Origin: Mycobacteroides chelonae CCUG 47445
GTDB lineage: Bacteria > Actinomycetota > Actinomycetes > Mycobacteriales > Mycobacteriaceae
Reading direction: 5' to 3'
Assembly (NCBI RefSeq): GCF_001632805.1
Contig: NZ_CP007220.1
Span: 4,526,001 to 4,590,000, forward strand
DNA length: 64,000 nucleotides
Numbering within the stretch: the first letter of the stretch is position 1; every line of letters starts with the position of its first letter. The notes beneath the pieces were generated by a model. It was not told the origin of the DNA. It did not search any database and saw only the letters and a list, made by a program, of their open reading frames with translations. Below are positions 8,666-17,523 of this stretch, piece after piece. The translations under genes and the position numbers were made by a program.

Positions 8666-9253
8666 TCAGACGCCCGCGCTCATCAGCTCGCCCGCATCGA
8701 TCGTCGGGTCACCCTTGCGCCAGTTGCAGGCGCACAGCTCATCGGACTGCAGCGCGTCGAGCACGCGGAGCACCTCGTCGACGTTGCGGCCCACCGAACC
8801 CGCGGTGACGGAGACGAACTGAATGATGTTGTCGGGGTCGACGATGAAGGTGGCGCGGTCGGCCACACCATCGGAGTTCAGTACGCCGGACGCCTCGGCC
8901 AGCTCACGCTTGAGATCGCTGAGGATCGGGAACGGCAGGGTCTTGAGGTCCTCATGCTGTGCCCGCCACTGGAAGTGCACGAACTCGTTGTCCACCGACG
9001 CACCCAGCACCTGGGTGTCGCGATCGGCGAACTCGTCGTTCAGACGGCCAAAGGCAGCGATCTCGGTCGGGCACACGAAGGTGAAATCCTTCGGCCAGAA
9101 GAAGATCACACGCCACTTGCCGGGGTGGTCGTCGCTGGTGACGGTGGTGAAGTAGTCGTCAGGCTGCTGGGCGTTCACCTTCGACAGATCGCCGCCGATG
9201 ACCGCAGTCAGGTTGTAGGCCGGGAATTCATCGCCGATGGTCCGCAGAGTCAC
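8666..9253 (-). CDS. ahpC: Alkyl hydroperoxide reductase AhpC (peroxiredoxin)
   Basis: A 195-residue 2-Cys peroxiredoxin. The peroxidatic Cys lies in [10 protein letters not shown] and a resolving Cys pair near the C-terminus in LCACNWRKG, as in the mycobacterial AhpC subgroup. It reduces H2O2, organic peroxides and peroxynitrite, regenerated by AhpD. It is divergent from oxyR with under 100 bases between the starts, the classical arrangement. The upstream gap includes the CTATATTGATAG element. Confidence 0.96.
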   Translation of the reverse strand: MTLRTIGDEFPAYNLTAVIGGDLSKVNAQQPDDYFTTVTSDDHPGKWRVIFFWPKDFTFVCPTEIAAFGRLNDEFADRDTQVLGASVDNEFVHFQWRAQHEDLKTLPFPILSDLKRELAEASGVLNSDGVADRATFIVDPDNIIQFVSVTAGSVGRNVDEVLRVLDALQSDELCACNWRKGDPTIDAGELMSAGV

Positions 9254-9335
9254 GATTCTCCTTCACGTATTCGCTGAATGCTTACTGGCACCATCGTGCC
9301 GGAAATCTTTCAAAAACAAAACGTGATTGTTGGCA

Positions 9336-9347
9336 CTATATTGATAG
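9336..9347. promoter_or_regulatory. Possible OxyR-binding inverted repeat in the oxyR-ahpC gap
   Basis: CTAT-ATTG-ATAG is a short inverted repeat just before the oxyR start in an AT-rich part of the divergent promoter. The placement suits LysR-type autoregulation. The repeat is short and could be chance. Confidence 0.3.
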
Positions 9348-9349
9348 GT

Positions 9350-10288
9350 ATGTCCGATCGTAGTTATCAGCCGGCGCTGGTCGGCCTGCGTGCTTTCGTG
9401 GCTATCGCACGAAAGCGGCACTTCGGAAGCGCCGCCGCCGAGCTCGGCGTGAGTCAGCCCTCGCTGTCACAGGCCCTGTCCATGCTCGAAGAGGGGCTGG
9501 GTGTGCGGCTCGTCGAGCGCAACACCCGCAAGGTGCTGCTCACTCCGGAGGGCGAGGCGCTACTGGAGAAGGCCACCAGCGCGCTGGATGCGGTTGACGA
9601 ATTTACCTCGGCTGCAAGCGGGGTACGCGATCCGTTTGCGCAGACGCTGCGACTCGGCTTGATTCCCACGGTGGCCCCCTATGTGCTGCCCATGGTGCTC
9701 AGCGGACTGTCCCGTGAGTTCCCGGAGATGTCCTTGCGGGTCACCGAGGACCAGACCGGACGGCTGCTGCGATCCCTGGCCGATGGGTCCCTGGATGTGG
9801 CAGTCATGGCGCTGCCCGCGCAAACTCCCGGTATGGCGGAGATTCCCATGTACCGGGAAGATTTCGTTCTCGCCCTGCCGTCCGGACATCCGCTTGCCGG
9901 CAGCACGAAGGTCGAGCCCGCCGATCTAGCGGATATGCCGCTGTTGTTGCTGGACGAGGGACATTGCCTGCGCGATCAGGCTCTGGAGGTATGCCAACTC
10001 GCGGGCGTGCGGCCCGATCTCGGACACACCCGCGCGGCCTCGCTGGCCACCGCCGTGCAGTGTGTCGAGGGAGGCCTCGGCGTCACGCTCATCCCGGGCA
10101 CCGCCGTCACGGCCGAGACCGCCAGCGGCGGCCTGGCCACCGCCACCTTCGCGGCGCCGGTACCGGGTCGGCGGATCGGCTTGGTGTACCGCGCGATCAG
10201 CGGCCGGGACGACGCCTACCGACGGCTGGCCGAGCTGCTGACCCAACTTGTCGCGGCCGTGCACCCGGTCTTGGCCGAGGCCGTCTAA
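9350..10288 (+). CDS. oxyR: LysR-family peroxide sensor OxyR
   Basis: A 312-residue LysR-type regulator with an N-terminal winged HTH ([19 protein letters not shown]) and a C-terminal sensor domain. The redox cysteines are present as Cys206 and Cys215 in [12 protein letters not shown], the same 9-residue spacing as E. coli C199/C208. The frame is uninterrupted, whereas oxyR is inactivated in M. tuberculosis. It is divergent from ahpC, its known target. ATG at 9350 gives the family N-terminus. Its stop overlaps the stop of the convergent PEP-mutase-like gene by three bases. Confidence 0.93.
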   Translation: MSDRSYQPALVGLRAFVAIARKRHFGSAAAELGVSQPSLSQALSMLEEGLGVRLVERNTRKVLLTPEGEALLEKATSALDAVDEFTSAASGVRDPFAQTLRLGLIPTVAPYVLPMVLSGLSREFPEMSLRVTEDQTGRLLRSLADGSLDVAVMALPAQTPGMAEIPMYREDFVLALPSGHPLAGSTKVEPADLADMPLLLLDEGHCLRDQALEVCQLAGVRPDLGHTRAASLATAVQCVEGGLGVTLIPGTAVTAETASGGLATATFAAPVPGRRIGLVYRAISGRDDAYRRLAELLTQLVAAVHPVLAEAV

Positions 10289-11061
10289 CGCCAGCGGGCG
10301 AGGATTTCCTCTGCCCGGGCCGAGAGTGCGCGCTGCAGAAACGGCCCGAAACTGATCCGCCCGACGCCCAATGGACCAAACGAGGCCGGATCGTCCACAT
10401 CGGGCAGCGCGATCGCGTTCACCGGAAGCGGCAGCTCAGATGTCAAGCGTCGCTGCACATCCGGATCATGGCGGCCTACCGGGTACAGCGAGTCGGCACC
10501 CGCCTCGGCGGCGAGCGTGAGCCGCGCGATGGCCCGATCCACCCGGTCCGACTCGTCTCCGATTTGGCGAAGGAGAAGGTCAGTACGCGCATTGATAACC
10601 ACCGGCACGCCCGACTCATCGGCCGCAACCCGCAGTGCCCCAACAAGATCGGCATGTTCCTGCGGCTCACGAATCCGGCCGCCTTCGCTATGCACCGAGT
10701 CCTCGATGTTCAGACCGACCGCACCCGCCTCGATCAGTCCCTCAATGAGCCGCCGTGGCGTCTGCGCATAGCCGGACTCGATATCCACGGACACCGGCAG
10801 GTCCACCGCGGCGGTGATCTGCGAGACCCGCGCCACCACATCCTCAAACGACATGCCCTCCGCATCGGCCTTGCCCACCGAATCGGCGAGCGGATGCGAG
10901 CCCACCGTCAACGCCGCGAAACCGGCATCGGCGGCGAGCTTCGCGGACCACGCATCCCACACCGTCGGCAGGAAGACCGGGTCACCCGGCACATGAAGTG
11001 ACTTCAGTAGAGCGGCCTTGGCGGCGAGATCACCGGAGGTGTTGGTCATGCCTACATCCAA
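10285..11061 (-). CDS. Isocitrate lyase/PEP mutase superfamily protein
   Basis: A 258-residue TIM-barrel protein of the isocitrate lyase/phosphoenolpyruvate mutase superfamily, which make or break C-C or P-C bonds next to a carboxylate. Visible family features are the nucleotide/Mg region [17 protein letters not shown] and VVINARTD. The active-site loop Cys (KKCGH) of true isocitrate lyases is not seen, so oxaloacetate decarboxylase- or hydrolase-type chemistry is equally possible. It is last in a four-gene operon led by two Asp/Glu racemase-like genes and a GntR regulator, 17 bases after the regulator. The start could also be the ATG at 11049. Confidence 0.83.
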   Translation of the reverse strand: MDVGMTNTSGDLAAKAALLKSLHVPGDPVFLPTVWDAWSAKLAADAGFAALTVGSHPLADSVGKADAEGMSFEDVVARVSQITAAVDLPVSVDIESGYAQTPRRLIEGLIEAGAVGLNIEDSVHSEGGRIREPQEHADLVGALRVAADESGVPVVINARTDLLLRQIGDESDRVDRAIARLTLAAEAGADSLYPVGRHDPDVQRRLTSELPLPVNAIALPDVDDPASFGPLGVGRISFGPFLQRALSARAEEILARWR

Positions 11062-11078
11062 CCCCGTCCCGCGCGGAT

Positions 11079-11771
11079 TTACTCCACCGATGCACCCGCA
11101 GAGCCGCGGCGCGCCATGAGGCGCGCGACCGCATCGTGCATGTGCTCCTCGATCAATCGATACGCAGCAGGTGCATCACCGGCGCCGATCGCCGCGCACA
11201 GGACCTCATGCTCACGGACTTGTTCCGTCAGGTCGGGGTAGGCGCCCTGCAGTTCTCCCAGCAGCATCCGGGTCTCCAGCAGCAGGGTGCGCATGGCGCG
11301 GCGCAGCCGGGGGCTTCCCGAGGAGTCCACCAGCACCTCGTGAAAGTCCTGATCGGCGTCGGTCACCGCGACGATGTCGCCGCGGACGGCTGCTTCGGTC
11401 ATCACCGCCACCGGCACGAGTAGCCGCCGGTAGGCGGTGACGGTGTCGCCGGACATGATGCATTCCAACGCCGCTCGTTCGATGGCCGCCCGCGACCGGT
11501 AGACATCATGGACGTCTTCATCGGTCAGCTCGATGACGAAGATGCCGCGGTTGCGCTCGCTGCGCAGCAGACCCTCCGATACCAGGCGCTGCATGGCTTC
11601 GCGTAGTGGTCCACGGGAGACCGCGAACTGCGCGGCCAATGACGCCTCCCCCAGCTGGGCTCCGGGCGCCAGCACACCGCGCATGATCGCGATGCGCAAC
11701 CGCTCGGCGATCAGTTCCGCGGTGGATTGGCGCTCCAGCGGCGCGAACTCCTCAGGTACCAGCGTCGTCAT
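11079..11771 (-). CDS. GntR-family (FCD subgroup) regulator of the catabolic cluster
   Basis: A 230-residue regulator with an N-terminal winged HTH (LGEASLAAQFAVSRGPLREAMQRL) and a C-terminal helical FCD ligand domain. The domain's metal-ligand residues are visible (Asp in DADQDFHEVLV, His in REHEVL, and His in EEHMHDAV). FCD regulators typically bind organic acids and act as substrate-released repressors. The gene overlaps the upstream racemase-like gene by 20 bases and lies within the operon it probably controls. The operator is likely GATTGTTGACAATC, found at both divergent promoters of the cluster. Confidence 0.9.
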   Translation of the reverse strand: MTTLVPEEFAPLERQSTAELIAERLRIAIMRGVLAPGAQLGEASLAAQFAVSRGPLREAMQRLVSEGLLRSERNRGIFVIELTDEDVHDVYRSRAAIERAALECIMSGDTVTAYRRLLVPVAVMTEAAVRGDIVAVTDADQDFHEVLVDSSGSPRLRRAMRTLLLETRMLLGELQGAYPDLTEQVREHEVLCAAIGAGDAPAAYRLIEEHMHDAVARLMARRGSAGASVE

Positions 11772-12516
11772 GTCGTCTCCTGAAAAGCCGCCCTAGGCCG
11801 AAGACCGGCACCTCCGGGACTGGATGTCGCCGGCCCTGCGGCTCCGTGATTAATCGCAAACCTTCCCACACCGTCACCTGGTTGGCGGTCAATACCACCT
11901 TGTCCAGCCGAGATTCGAGCCGCTCGACGTGCGCGACGGTGTGCATGGCGGTGTCGGGAATCAACAGCGCCTCGGCGTCTGGATGGTCGTGGGCATCTGC
12001 CAGCTCGTCGACCTGGCTCGCGGTAAGCCTGCCCACCTCTGCCGCCGTGTCGATGCCCGCCTCACCCATCGACACGACCTGAATATCGTGCGCGGCCAGA
12101 AATGCGACGAACAGCTCGGCGATATCGCGCGGGTAGCTCGCAGCCACCGCCACTTTCGAGATTCCGAGCGCTACGGCGGCGTTGACGAAGGCGAAGGAGG
12201 TGCTCGACGCCGGAGTACCACTGGATTCGGACAGGAGCGCCACTTGATTCGCCGCGCCCTGCGGACCGTAGACAAAGCTGCCCGAGGTGCACGCCCACAC
12301 CACAGCACTCGGTTCATGAGGGCGCAGCAGTCGAGCACCCTCGGCGAGCTTCTCCGGACTGCCCAGATCGAGCAGTTCGGGCACCGCATGCAGATCGGTG
12401 CCGTAGATGTGCACGACGGGGAAGTTCATGTCCAGCTGGCGCGCCACCAGGGGGTAGTCCGACTCGGCCGCGTGATCGGGGTAGATGAATCCCACCGTCG
12501 GACGCGTATTACTCAC
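11752..12516 (-). CDS. Asp/Glu racemase superfamily protein (maleate isomerase-like, one Cys)
   Basis: A 254-residue protein of the Asp/Glu/hydantoin racemase superfamily, in the branch of maleate cis-trans isomerase and arylmalonate decarboxylase. The first catalytic Cys is present in WACTSGSF. The second is replaced: the aligned segment reads IPDTAMHT, with Asp where its neighbour has Cys. A strong GGAGG just before the GTG at 12516 sets this start, which overlaps the preceding gene by GTGAGTAA. A one-Cys enzyme should not use the two-base racemase mechanism, so a decarboxylase or altered isomerase is possible. Confidence 0.82.
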   Translation of the reverse strand: MSNTRPTVGFIYPDHAAESDYPLVARQLDMNFPVVHIYGTDLHAVPELLDLGSPEKLAEGARLLRPHEPSAVVWACTSGSFVYGPQGAANQVALLSESSGTPASSTSFAFVNAAVALGISKVAVAASYPRDIAELFVAFLAAHDIQVVSMGEAGIDTAAEVGRLTASQVDELADAHDHPDAEALLIPDTAMHTVAHVERLESRLDKVVLTANQVTVWEGLRLITEPQGRRHPVPEVPVFGLGRLFRRRHDDAGT

Positions 12517-13276
12517 TCGAACCTCCTCCGAAGACATCGCGGAGCCACTTACCGGGCCCCATCATGGGAAGACTCATCCGGTCCAGACAGGCCCAGATGG
12601 TCAGTTGGTTAGCCGTCAATACCGGCTTACCGAGTAGCCGTTCCAGCGGCTCGATCACGTCATAGGTGCGCAGGTTGGTACAGCTGACAAAGATCGCTTC
12701 GGCATCATCGGTGTCGGCAGCGAGAATCCGCTCGGCGACAGTGCGGTAGTTGACCTTCCAGATGCCCCCGCCCAGGCCCAGATGATCTGTCCGCACCACC
12801 GTTACACCCAACTCCCCCAGGAACTTCGCGAGCAGCTCGGTCAGCTCGGCGTCGTAGGGAGTGATGACGCTGATCCGGCCGATACCCAAGGCGGTCACGG
12901 CCTCCGCCAGCGCGCCCGAGGTGGTGACGGCAGACTTGGCGCCGGTCGCCATGATGGCCTCAACCAGCGACCGCTCGTGTTCGACACCGCGAATGAAGCT
13001 GCCCGAAGTACACAGATATGCAACGACTTCCGGCTCGACGTGCAGGACGTCGCGGGTGGCCGCCTGCAGGTGAGCGGTATTGGAGACCAACTCGGCCATG
13101 GCCCTGCTCACCGGTACCGGCTCATAGGGAGTACGGGCCAGATGCAGTGACACCTCGGCCGGAACCCAGCGCCACAGCTCACGTTCCAGCGCAAGGTCGA
13201 AAGGCGCAATGATGCCGATGCCACGCTGATCAGCCGACTCCGAGAAATCGGGAAGAGACGAGAAATCCACCGGCAA
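12509..13276 (-). CDS. Asp/Glu racemase superfamily protein (maleate isomerase-like, two Cys)
   Basis: A 255-residue member of the Asp/Glu racemase superfamily with both catalytic cysteines, in LCTSGSFIRG and SCTNLRTYD. It most resembles maleate cis-trans isomerases, which convert maleate to fumarate through a Cys-succinyl adduct. It is the first gene of the minus-strand operon that continues with a paralogue lacking the second Cys, the GntR regulator and the PEP-mutase-like gene. The 14-bp palindrome lies 45 bases upstream of the start. The real substrate is unknown. Confidence 0.83.
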   Translation of the reverse strand: MPVDFSSLPDFSESADQRGIGIIAPFDLALERELWRWVPAEVSLHLARTPYEPVPVSRAMAELVSNTAHLQAATRDVLHVEPEVVAYLCTSGSFIRGVEHERSLVEAIMATGAKSAVTTSGALAEAVTALGIGRISVITPYDAELTELLAKFLGELGVTVVRTDHLGLGGGIWKVNYRTVAERILAADTDDAEAIFVSCTNLRTYDVIEPLERLLGKPVLTANQLTIWACLDRMSLPMMGPGKWLRDVFGGGSSE

Positions 13277-13321
13277 GACCTAACACTCGCAGCATCGCTC
13301 CGCGCTCCGAGCGATCACTCA

Positions 13322-13335
13322 GATTGTTGACAATC
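13322..13335. promoter_or_regulatory. GntR-type operator, copy 1
   Basis: GATTGT-TG-ACAATC is a perfect palindrome between the divergent racemase-like and D-2-hydroxyacid dehydrogenase genes. An identical 14-mer occurs at 17494. The TTGTNNACAA core is typical of GntR/FCD operators. Confidence 0.75.
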
Positions 13336-13361
13336 ATACGATATCTCCATACCGTGTCAAC

Positions 13362-14327
13362 GTGAGCGCGCGCCCGATTGTCGCGGATGAGCAGCTTGCG
13401 CGAAGACCAGTGGTGGCCGTGCAGCACTCACCTAGTTCGGTACCGGACCGACTCGACCCCGTGGCCGCGTCCGCCGAGGTACGACTGGTGGAATCGGACC
13501 AACTCGCCACGGTGCTGCCCGGAGCCGAGATCCTCTTCGTCTACGACTTTCGTTCCTCGGCGCTGCGCGAAACATGGTCCGCCGCAGATTCATTGCGCTG
13601 GGTACAGATCGCGGCCACGGGTGCCGATCCGGTGCTGTTCGATGAACTCGTCGAGAGCGACGTGGTACTCACCAACTCTCGCGGTCTGTTCGAGCGCCCC
13701 ATCGCCGAGTACGTGCTGGCGCAGATCCTGGCCTTCGCCAAGGATATTCGCCGTTCCACACGCGCCCAGGCCGCGCTGAGCTGGCGCCATTTCGAATCAG
13801 AATCCATCGAAGGTGTGCCCGTAGCGGTACTCGGTACCGGACCGATCGGCCAGGCCATCGCCGCCCTACTGGACGCGGTGGGCATGCGAGTCACCGTTCT
13901 CGGCAGAACCGAATCCGCCGAGTTGTCTTCCCATGTCGCCGATGTCGAGTATCTGGTGCTCGCTGCTCCGCTTACCGCGCGCACGCACGGGATTGTCAAC
14001 GCGCGCGTGCTCTCGGCGATGCCAACGACAGCCCGGCTGATCAATGTGGGCCGCGGCGAACTGGTGGGCACGTGGGATCTGGTATCCGCGCTGAATCAGG
14101 GAGCCATTGCCGGGGCCGCATTGGATGTCACCGATCCCGAGCCGCTGCCGGTGGGACATCCTTTGTGGCGCACGCCGAATACGTACATCACCCCGCATAA
14201 CAGTGGCGATGTACACGGATGGACCGACCGTCTTCAGGACCAGTTTGTCGCCAACTTCGACCGCTATCTGCGAGGCGAGGAACTTCTGAATATCGTCGAC
14301 AAGGACAGGATGCGCCGCAATGCATGA
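13362..14327 (+). CDS. D-isomer-specific 2-hydroxyacid dehydrogenase
   Basis: A 321-residue NAD(P)-dependent dehydrogenase of the hydroxypyruvate/glyoxylate reductase type. The Rossmann motif is VAVLGTGPIGQAIA; the substrate/catalytic Arg and Glu regions are INVGRGELV and LDVTDPEPL; the catalytic His lies in YITPHNSGD. It would interconvert a 2-oxoacid and a D-2-hydroxyacid. The GTG start lies 26 bases after the GntR-type palindrome. Its stop overlaps the amidase start by 8 bases (ATGCATGA), so the two are one operon. Confidence 0.88.
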   Translation: MSARPIVADEQLARRPVVAVQHSPSSVPDRLDPVAASAEVRLVESDQLATVLPGAEILFVYDFRSSALRETWSAADSLRWVQIAATGADPVLFDELVESDVVLTNSRGLFERPIAEYVLAQILAFAKDIRRSTRAQAALSWRHFESESIEGVPVAVLGTGPIGQAIAALLDAVGMRVTVLGRTESAELSSHVADVEYLVLAAPLTARTHGIVNARVLSAMPTTARLINVGRGELVGTWDLVSALNQGAIAGAALDVTDPEPLPVGHPLWRTPNTYITPHNSGDVHGWTDRLQDQFVANFDRYLRGEELLNIVDKDRMRRNA

Positions 14328-15711
14328 ACCCACCGATCCCACCGAGATGACCGCGCTGGAGCTGGTGGCCGCGTACACCTCAGGTGAACTGTCTCCGGTG
14401 GAGGCGACAGCCGCGGTGTTGTCCAAAATCGCCCAAACCGACAGCGCCATCAATGCTTACTGCCTCGTCGACGAGGAAGCCGCCCTGGCAGCAGCCACAC
14501 AATCCGAGGAGCGATGGCACGGCCACTACACCCGCGGACTACTCGACGGGGTCCCGATCTCCATCAAGGACGTCTTCCTGACCCAGAACTGGCCGACTCT
14601 GCGGGGCTCGGGCCTGGTCGATCCGGCCGGCCCGTGGGAGGCAGATAGCCCCGCTGTACATCGCATCCGGGCCGACGGCATGGTCATGGTCGGCAAGACC
14701 ACCACGCCCGAGCTGGCTTGGAAGGGGGTTACCGATAGCCGTCAGCGCGGAATCACCCATAACCCGGCCGACCCGCGCCGCACGGCAGGCGGGTCTTCCG
14801 GCGGCAGCGCGGCTGCGGTGGCCGCCGGCATGGGCCCGATGTCCATCGGCACCGACGGTGGAGGCAGCATCCGGATACCCGCCAGCTTCTGCGGCGTAGT
14901 CGGTTTCAAACCCACGCACGGCCGGGTCCCGATGTACCCGATCAGCCCCTTCGGGCCGCTGGCACACGGTGGCCCGATAACTCGCACGGTGGAAGACGCT
15001 GCGCTGCTGATGGACATCATCAGCCTGCCGGACCATCGCGATCCCACCTCGCAGCCGCCCACCCTCACCACCTACCGCTCGCAGGTCTACCGGGATATGA
15101 CCGGCCTGGATATCGCCTACTCACCCACGCTCGGCTACGTCGACGTCGATTCCGAGGTCGCCGAGCTGGTCGAAAACGCGGTGAACGCCCTTGACGAGGC
15201 CGGGCTGCCCGTGACCCACGCAGATCCGGGATTCTCCGATCCCATCGATGCCTTCGAAATCCTATGGGCTGCAGGGGCGGCCGCTAGCCTCAACAACTAT
15301 GGCAGTCTCAGCGAGGTACGCGACGGAATAGATCCGGGGCTTGCCCAGATGTGGGACATCGGCCTCGGCGCCTCCGCCACCGAATATCTGGGAGCACGGA
15401 ACGCCTGTGTACAACTGGGCGCCATCATGGGTGCATTCCACGAGATCCACAACGTGCTCATTACCCCGACCGTGCCGATCCCCGCGTTCCCGTTGGGTGC
15501 CGACGTCCCGCCGAACTCAGGGATGCGCTGGTGGGCACAGTGGACGCCATTCACATACCCGTTCAACATGACTCAGCAGCCAGCCCTGTCAATTCCGGTA
15601 GGCAGAACCTCGACGGGGCTGCCGGTCGGCATGCAGATCATCGGCCCGCGCCACAGCGACGACCTGGTGCTAGCGGTCGGCCATTTCGCCGAGCGGGTGC
15701 TGGCGGGTTAG
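14320..15711 (+). CDS. Amidase-signature family hydrolase
   Basis: A 463-residue amidase of normal length. The Ser-cisSer-Lys triad is complete: Lys in ISIKDVF, the Gly/Ser-rich AGGSSGGSAAAVAAG and the nucleophile region GTDGGGSIRIPAS. Members hydrolyse amides to acid and ammonia, so it could open or deaminate the unknown substrate of the cluster. It is coupled to the D-2-hydroxyacid dehydrogenase by overlapping codons and converges on the DUF3830 gene eight bases away. No signal peptide is present. Confidence 0.92.
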   Translation: MHEPTDPTEMTALELVAAYTSGELSPVEATAAVLSKIAQTDSAINAYCLVDEEAALAAATQSEERWHGHYTRGLLDGVPISIKDVFLTQNWPTLRGSGLVDPAGPWEADSPAVHRIRADGMVMVGKTTTPELAWKGVTDSRQRGITHNPADPRRTAGGSSGGSAAAVAAGMGPMSIGTDGGGSIRIPASFCGVVGFKPTHGRVPMYPISPFGPLAHGGPITRTVEDAALLMDIISLPDHRDPTSQPPTLTTYRSQVYRDMTGLDIAYSPTLGYVDVDSEVAELVENAVNALDEAGLPVTHADPGFSDPIDAFEILWAAGAAASLNNYGSLSEVRDGIDPGLAQMWDIGLGASATEYLGARNACVQLGAIMGAFHEIHNVLITPTVPIPAFPLGADVPPNSGMRWWAQWTPFTYPFNMTQQPALSIPVGRTSTGLPVGMQIIGPRHSDDLVLAVGHFAERVLAG

Positions 15712-15718
15712 TCCCTGA

Positions 15719-16213
15719 CTAGGCCCGCGCGAAAGCCAACTGCTCGCCCTGAACGCCGGTGAGCCACAGATCCTGGCAGGCGGCCGCGATGTCGGCCAGA
15801 CCCTCTTCGATGGTCGCGAAGACATTCCCGGGCACCCATCCGGCATCCCCGTTGATCAGCAGATTGTTCCGGCCATAGAAGATCGCCAGATCGGTGGCGC
15901 CCTGCGCCGAATGCGCTTCCGACCCCGGCTCGTATCCGTAGGCAGGGTTACCGATCTCCCATGGCTCGAACCCGAAGAAGCACACATCCCCGGGGATCGG
16001 GGTAATGGTTGGGTTCTCCCGGCCGGGCGCCGGCAGCAATGGCGGCAACAGGGTGTACACCTCGTTGCGCGCATATTTTGCGTGGTATGCCTGCCCCACG
16101 ACCGGTAGTGAGTTCCACACCGTTTCACAAGTTCTCGGTGCCTCAGCGTCGAGCAGCCGGGCGCGGCAGGTGACGCCCCGTTTGGTCAGCGTGATGGATA
16201 TGTAGCGATCCAT
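15719..16213 (-). CDS. DUF3830 family protein (cyclophilin-like fold)
   Basis: A 164-residue protein resembling DUF3830, a family with a cyclophilin-like fold and no assigned reaction. Recognisable parts are the ETVWNSLPVVGQAYHAKYA region and CFFGFEPWEIGNPAYGYEPG. ATG at 16213 shares its A with the stop of the upstream aminotransferase (TGATG), so the pair is translationally coupled. Members often occur beside amidase and racemase-like genes in catabolic clusters, as here, which suggests a role in binding or processing the same substrate. Function is unknown. Confidence 0.8.
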   Translation of the reverse strand: MDRYISITLTKRGVTCRARLLDAEAPRTCETVWNSLPVVGQAYHAKYARNEVYTLLPPLLPAPGRENPTITPIPGDVCFFGFEPWEIGNPAYGYEPGSEAHSAQGATDLAIFYGRNNLLINGDAGWVPGNVFATIEEGLADIAAACQDLWLTGVQGEQLAFARA

Positions 16214-17457
16214 CACAGCTCCGCCAACACGGTGCTCCAGATGCCCAGGGCATCGGATATCTGATCGGCCGTCACTACCAATGGTGGAATCATCCGCACC
16301 ACATTCATATGTGGACCGCACATCAGCAGGAGCAGCCCCTTCTCGGCCGCTAATGCCTGGGCCCGGGCGGCGAGCTGGGCCGCAGGTCGGCCGTCCGCAC
16401 TGAACTCCACACCTACCATCAACCCCAGGCCACGCACATCGCCATCAATCCCTCTCTCGGCAGCGATCTTTCGCGCACCGTCGAGAAGCTCCCGGCCCCG
16501 CGCCCGAGCGTTCTCGACGAGCCGTTCCTCGTCGATCACGTCGAGGGTCGCAAGCGCAGCCGCACAGGCAACGGCATTGGCGCCATAGGTGCCGCCCTGT
16601 GAACCGGGCCAGGCACGCCCCATCAGCTCGGCAGAGGCCGCGATACCTGAGATGGGGAATCCGCTGGCGATTCCCTTGGCCATCACCAGGATGTCTGGCG
16701 TCACGCCAAAGTGCTGGTGGCCGAAATACTCTCCGGTGCGGCCGAATCCGGTCTGCACCTCGTCAACCACCAGCAGGATGCCGTGCTGGTGAGCGCGTTC
16801 GGCGACGCCGTTGAGGAACTCGGTGTTGGCGGGGATGTAACCGCCCTCTCCCAACACCGGTTCGATGACCAGCGCTGCCACCTGATTGGGTGCCGTCGCG
16901 GTGGCGAGCAGGTAGTCCAGCTCTTGCAGCGCGAACCGGGTGGCCTCGGTCTCGCTCCAGCCATACCGATACGCCGTCGGGAAAGGAGCCGTGTACACGC
17001 CGGCCATCAAGGGGCCGATTCCCGATGAGAATCGTGGCCCCGAGGTGGTCATGGTGGCCGCGGCCAGGGTACGTCCGTGAAATCCACCTTGGAACACAAC
17101 GATGTTCGGGCGGCCGGTGGCCTGCCGCGCCAACCGCACGGAGGCCTCGATGGCCTCACTACCGGAGTTGGCGAAGAACAACGAATCCAGATCCGCAGGC
17201 AACACATCACCAAGACGGCGCACCAGGTTCTGCAATGGTCGATGCATCACCGTGGTGTACTGCCCGTGAATGAGCGTGGCCACCTGCCGTTGCGCGGCCT
17301 CGACCACACGAGGATGGCAGTGACCCGTACTCACGACACCGATACCCGCAGTGAAATCCAGGTATTCACGGTCACTTTCGTCATACAGATAGCAACCCTG
17401 GCCTCGCACCGCCACCACCGAGGTGGCCTGCTTGAGCACGGGCGATAACGCAGTCAC
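16213..17457 (-). CDS. Class III PLP-dependent aminotransferase
   Basis: A 414-residue aminotransferase of the acetylornithine/GABA/beta-alanine group. The PLP-binding features are ANSGSEAIEASVRLAR, the Asp of LLVVDEVQTGFGR and the Schiff-base Lys of VMAKGIASGFP. It would move an amino group from an omega-amino acid to a 2-oxoacid, giving a semialdehyde for the neighbouring dehydrogenase. GTG at 17457 is preferred: GGAAGGG lies just upstream, and a longer reading would run through the operator at 17494. It is divergent from the aldehyde dehydrogenase gene. Confidence 0.9.
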   Translation of the reverse strand: MTALSPVLKQATSVVAVRGQGCYLYDESDREYLDFTAGIGVVSTGHCHPRVVEAAQRQVATLIHGQYTTVMHRPLQNLVRRLGDVLPADLDSLFFANSGSEAIEASVRLARQATGRPNIVVFQGGFHGRTLAAATMTTSGPRFSSGIGPLMAGVYTAPFPTAYRYGWSETEATRFALQELDYLLATATAPNQVAALVIEPVLGEGGYIPANTEFLNGVAERAHQHGILLVVDEVQTGFGRTGEYFGHQHFGVTPDILVMAKGIASGFPISGIAASAELMGRAWPGSQGGTYGANAVACAAALATLDVIDEERLVENARARGRELLDGARKIAAERGIDGDVRGLGLMVGVEFSADGRPAAQLAARAQALAAEKGLLLLMCGPHMNVVRMIPPLVVTADQISDALGIWSTVLAEL

Positions 17458-17493
17458 GGCATCCCTTCCACTGACATACTCAGAACTATTGTC

Positions 17494-17507
17494 GATTGTT
17501 GACAATC
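17494..17507. promoter_or_regulatory. GntR-type operator, copy 2
   Basis: An exact second copy of GATTGTTGACAATC, centred between the divergent aminotransferase and aldehyde dehydrogenase genes, 16 bases before the latter's start codon. Confidence 0.75.
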
Positions 17508-17523
17508 TCCCTAGCATGGTGGC

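Noticed and set aside
9964..11001. 345-codon plus-strand frame over oxyR end and the PEP-mutase-like gene
   Set aside because: Arg/His-rich translation without motifs; both overlapped genes have clear family signatures.
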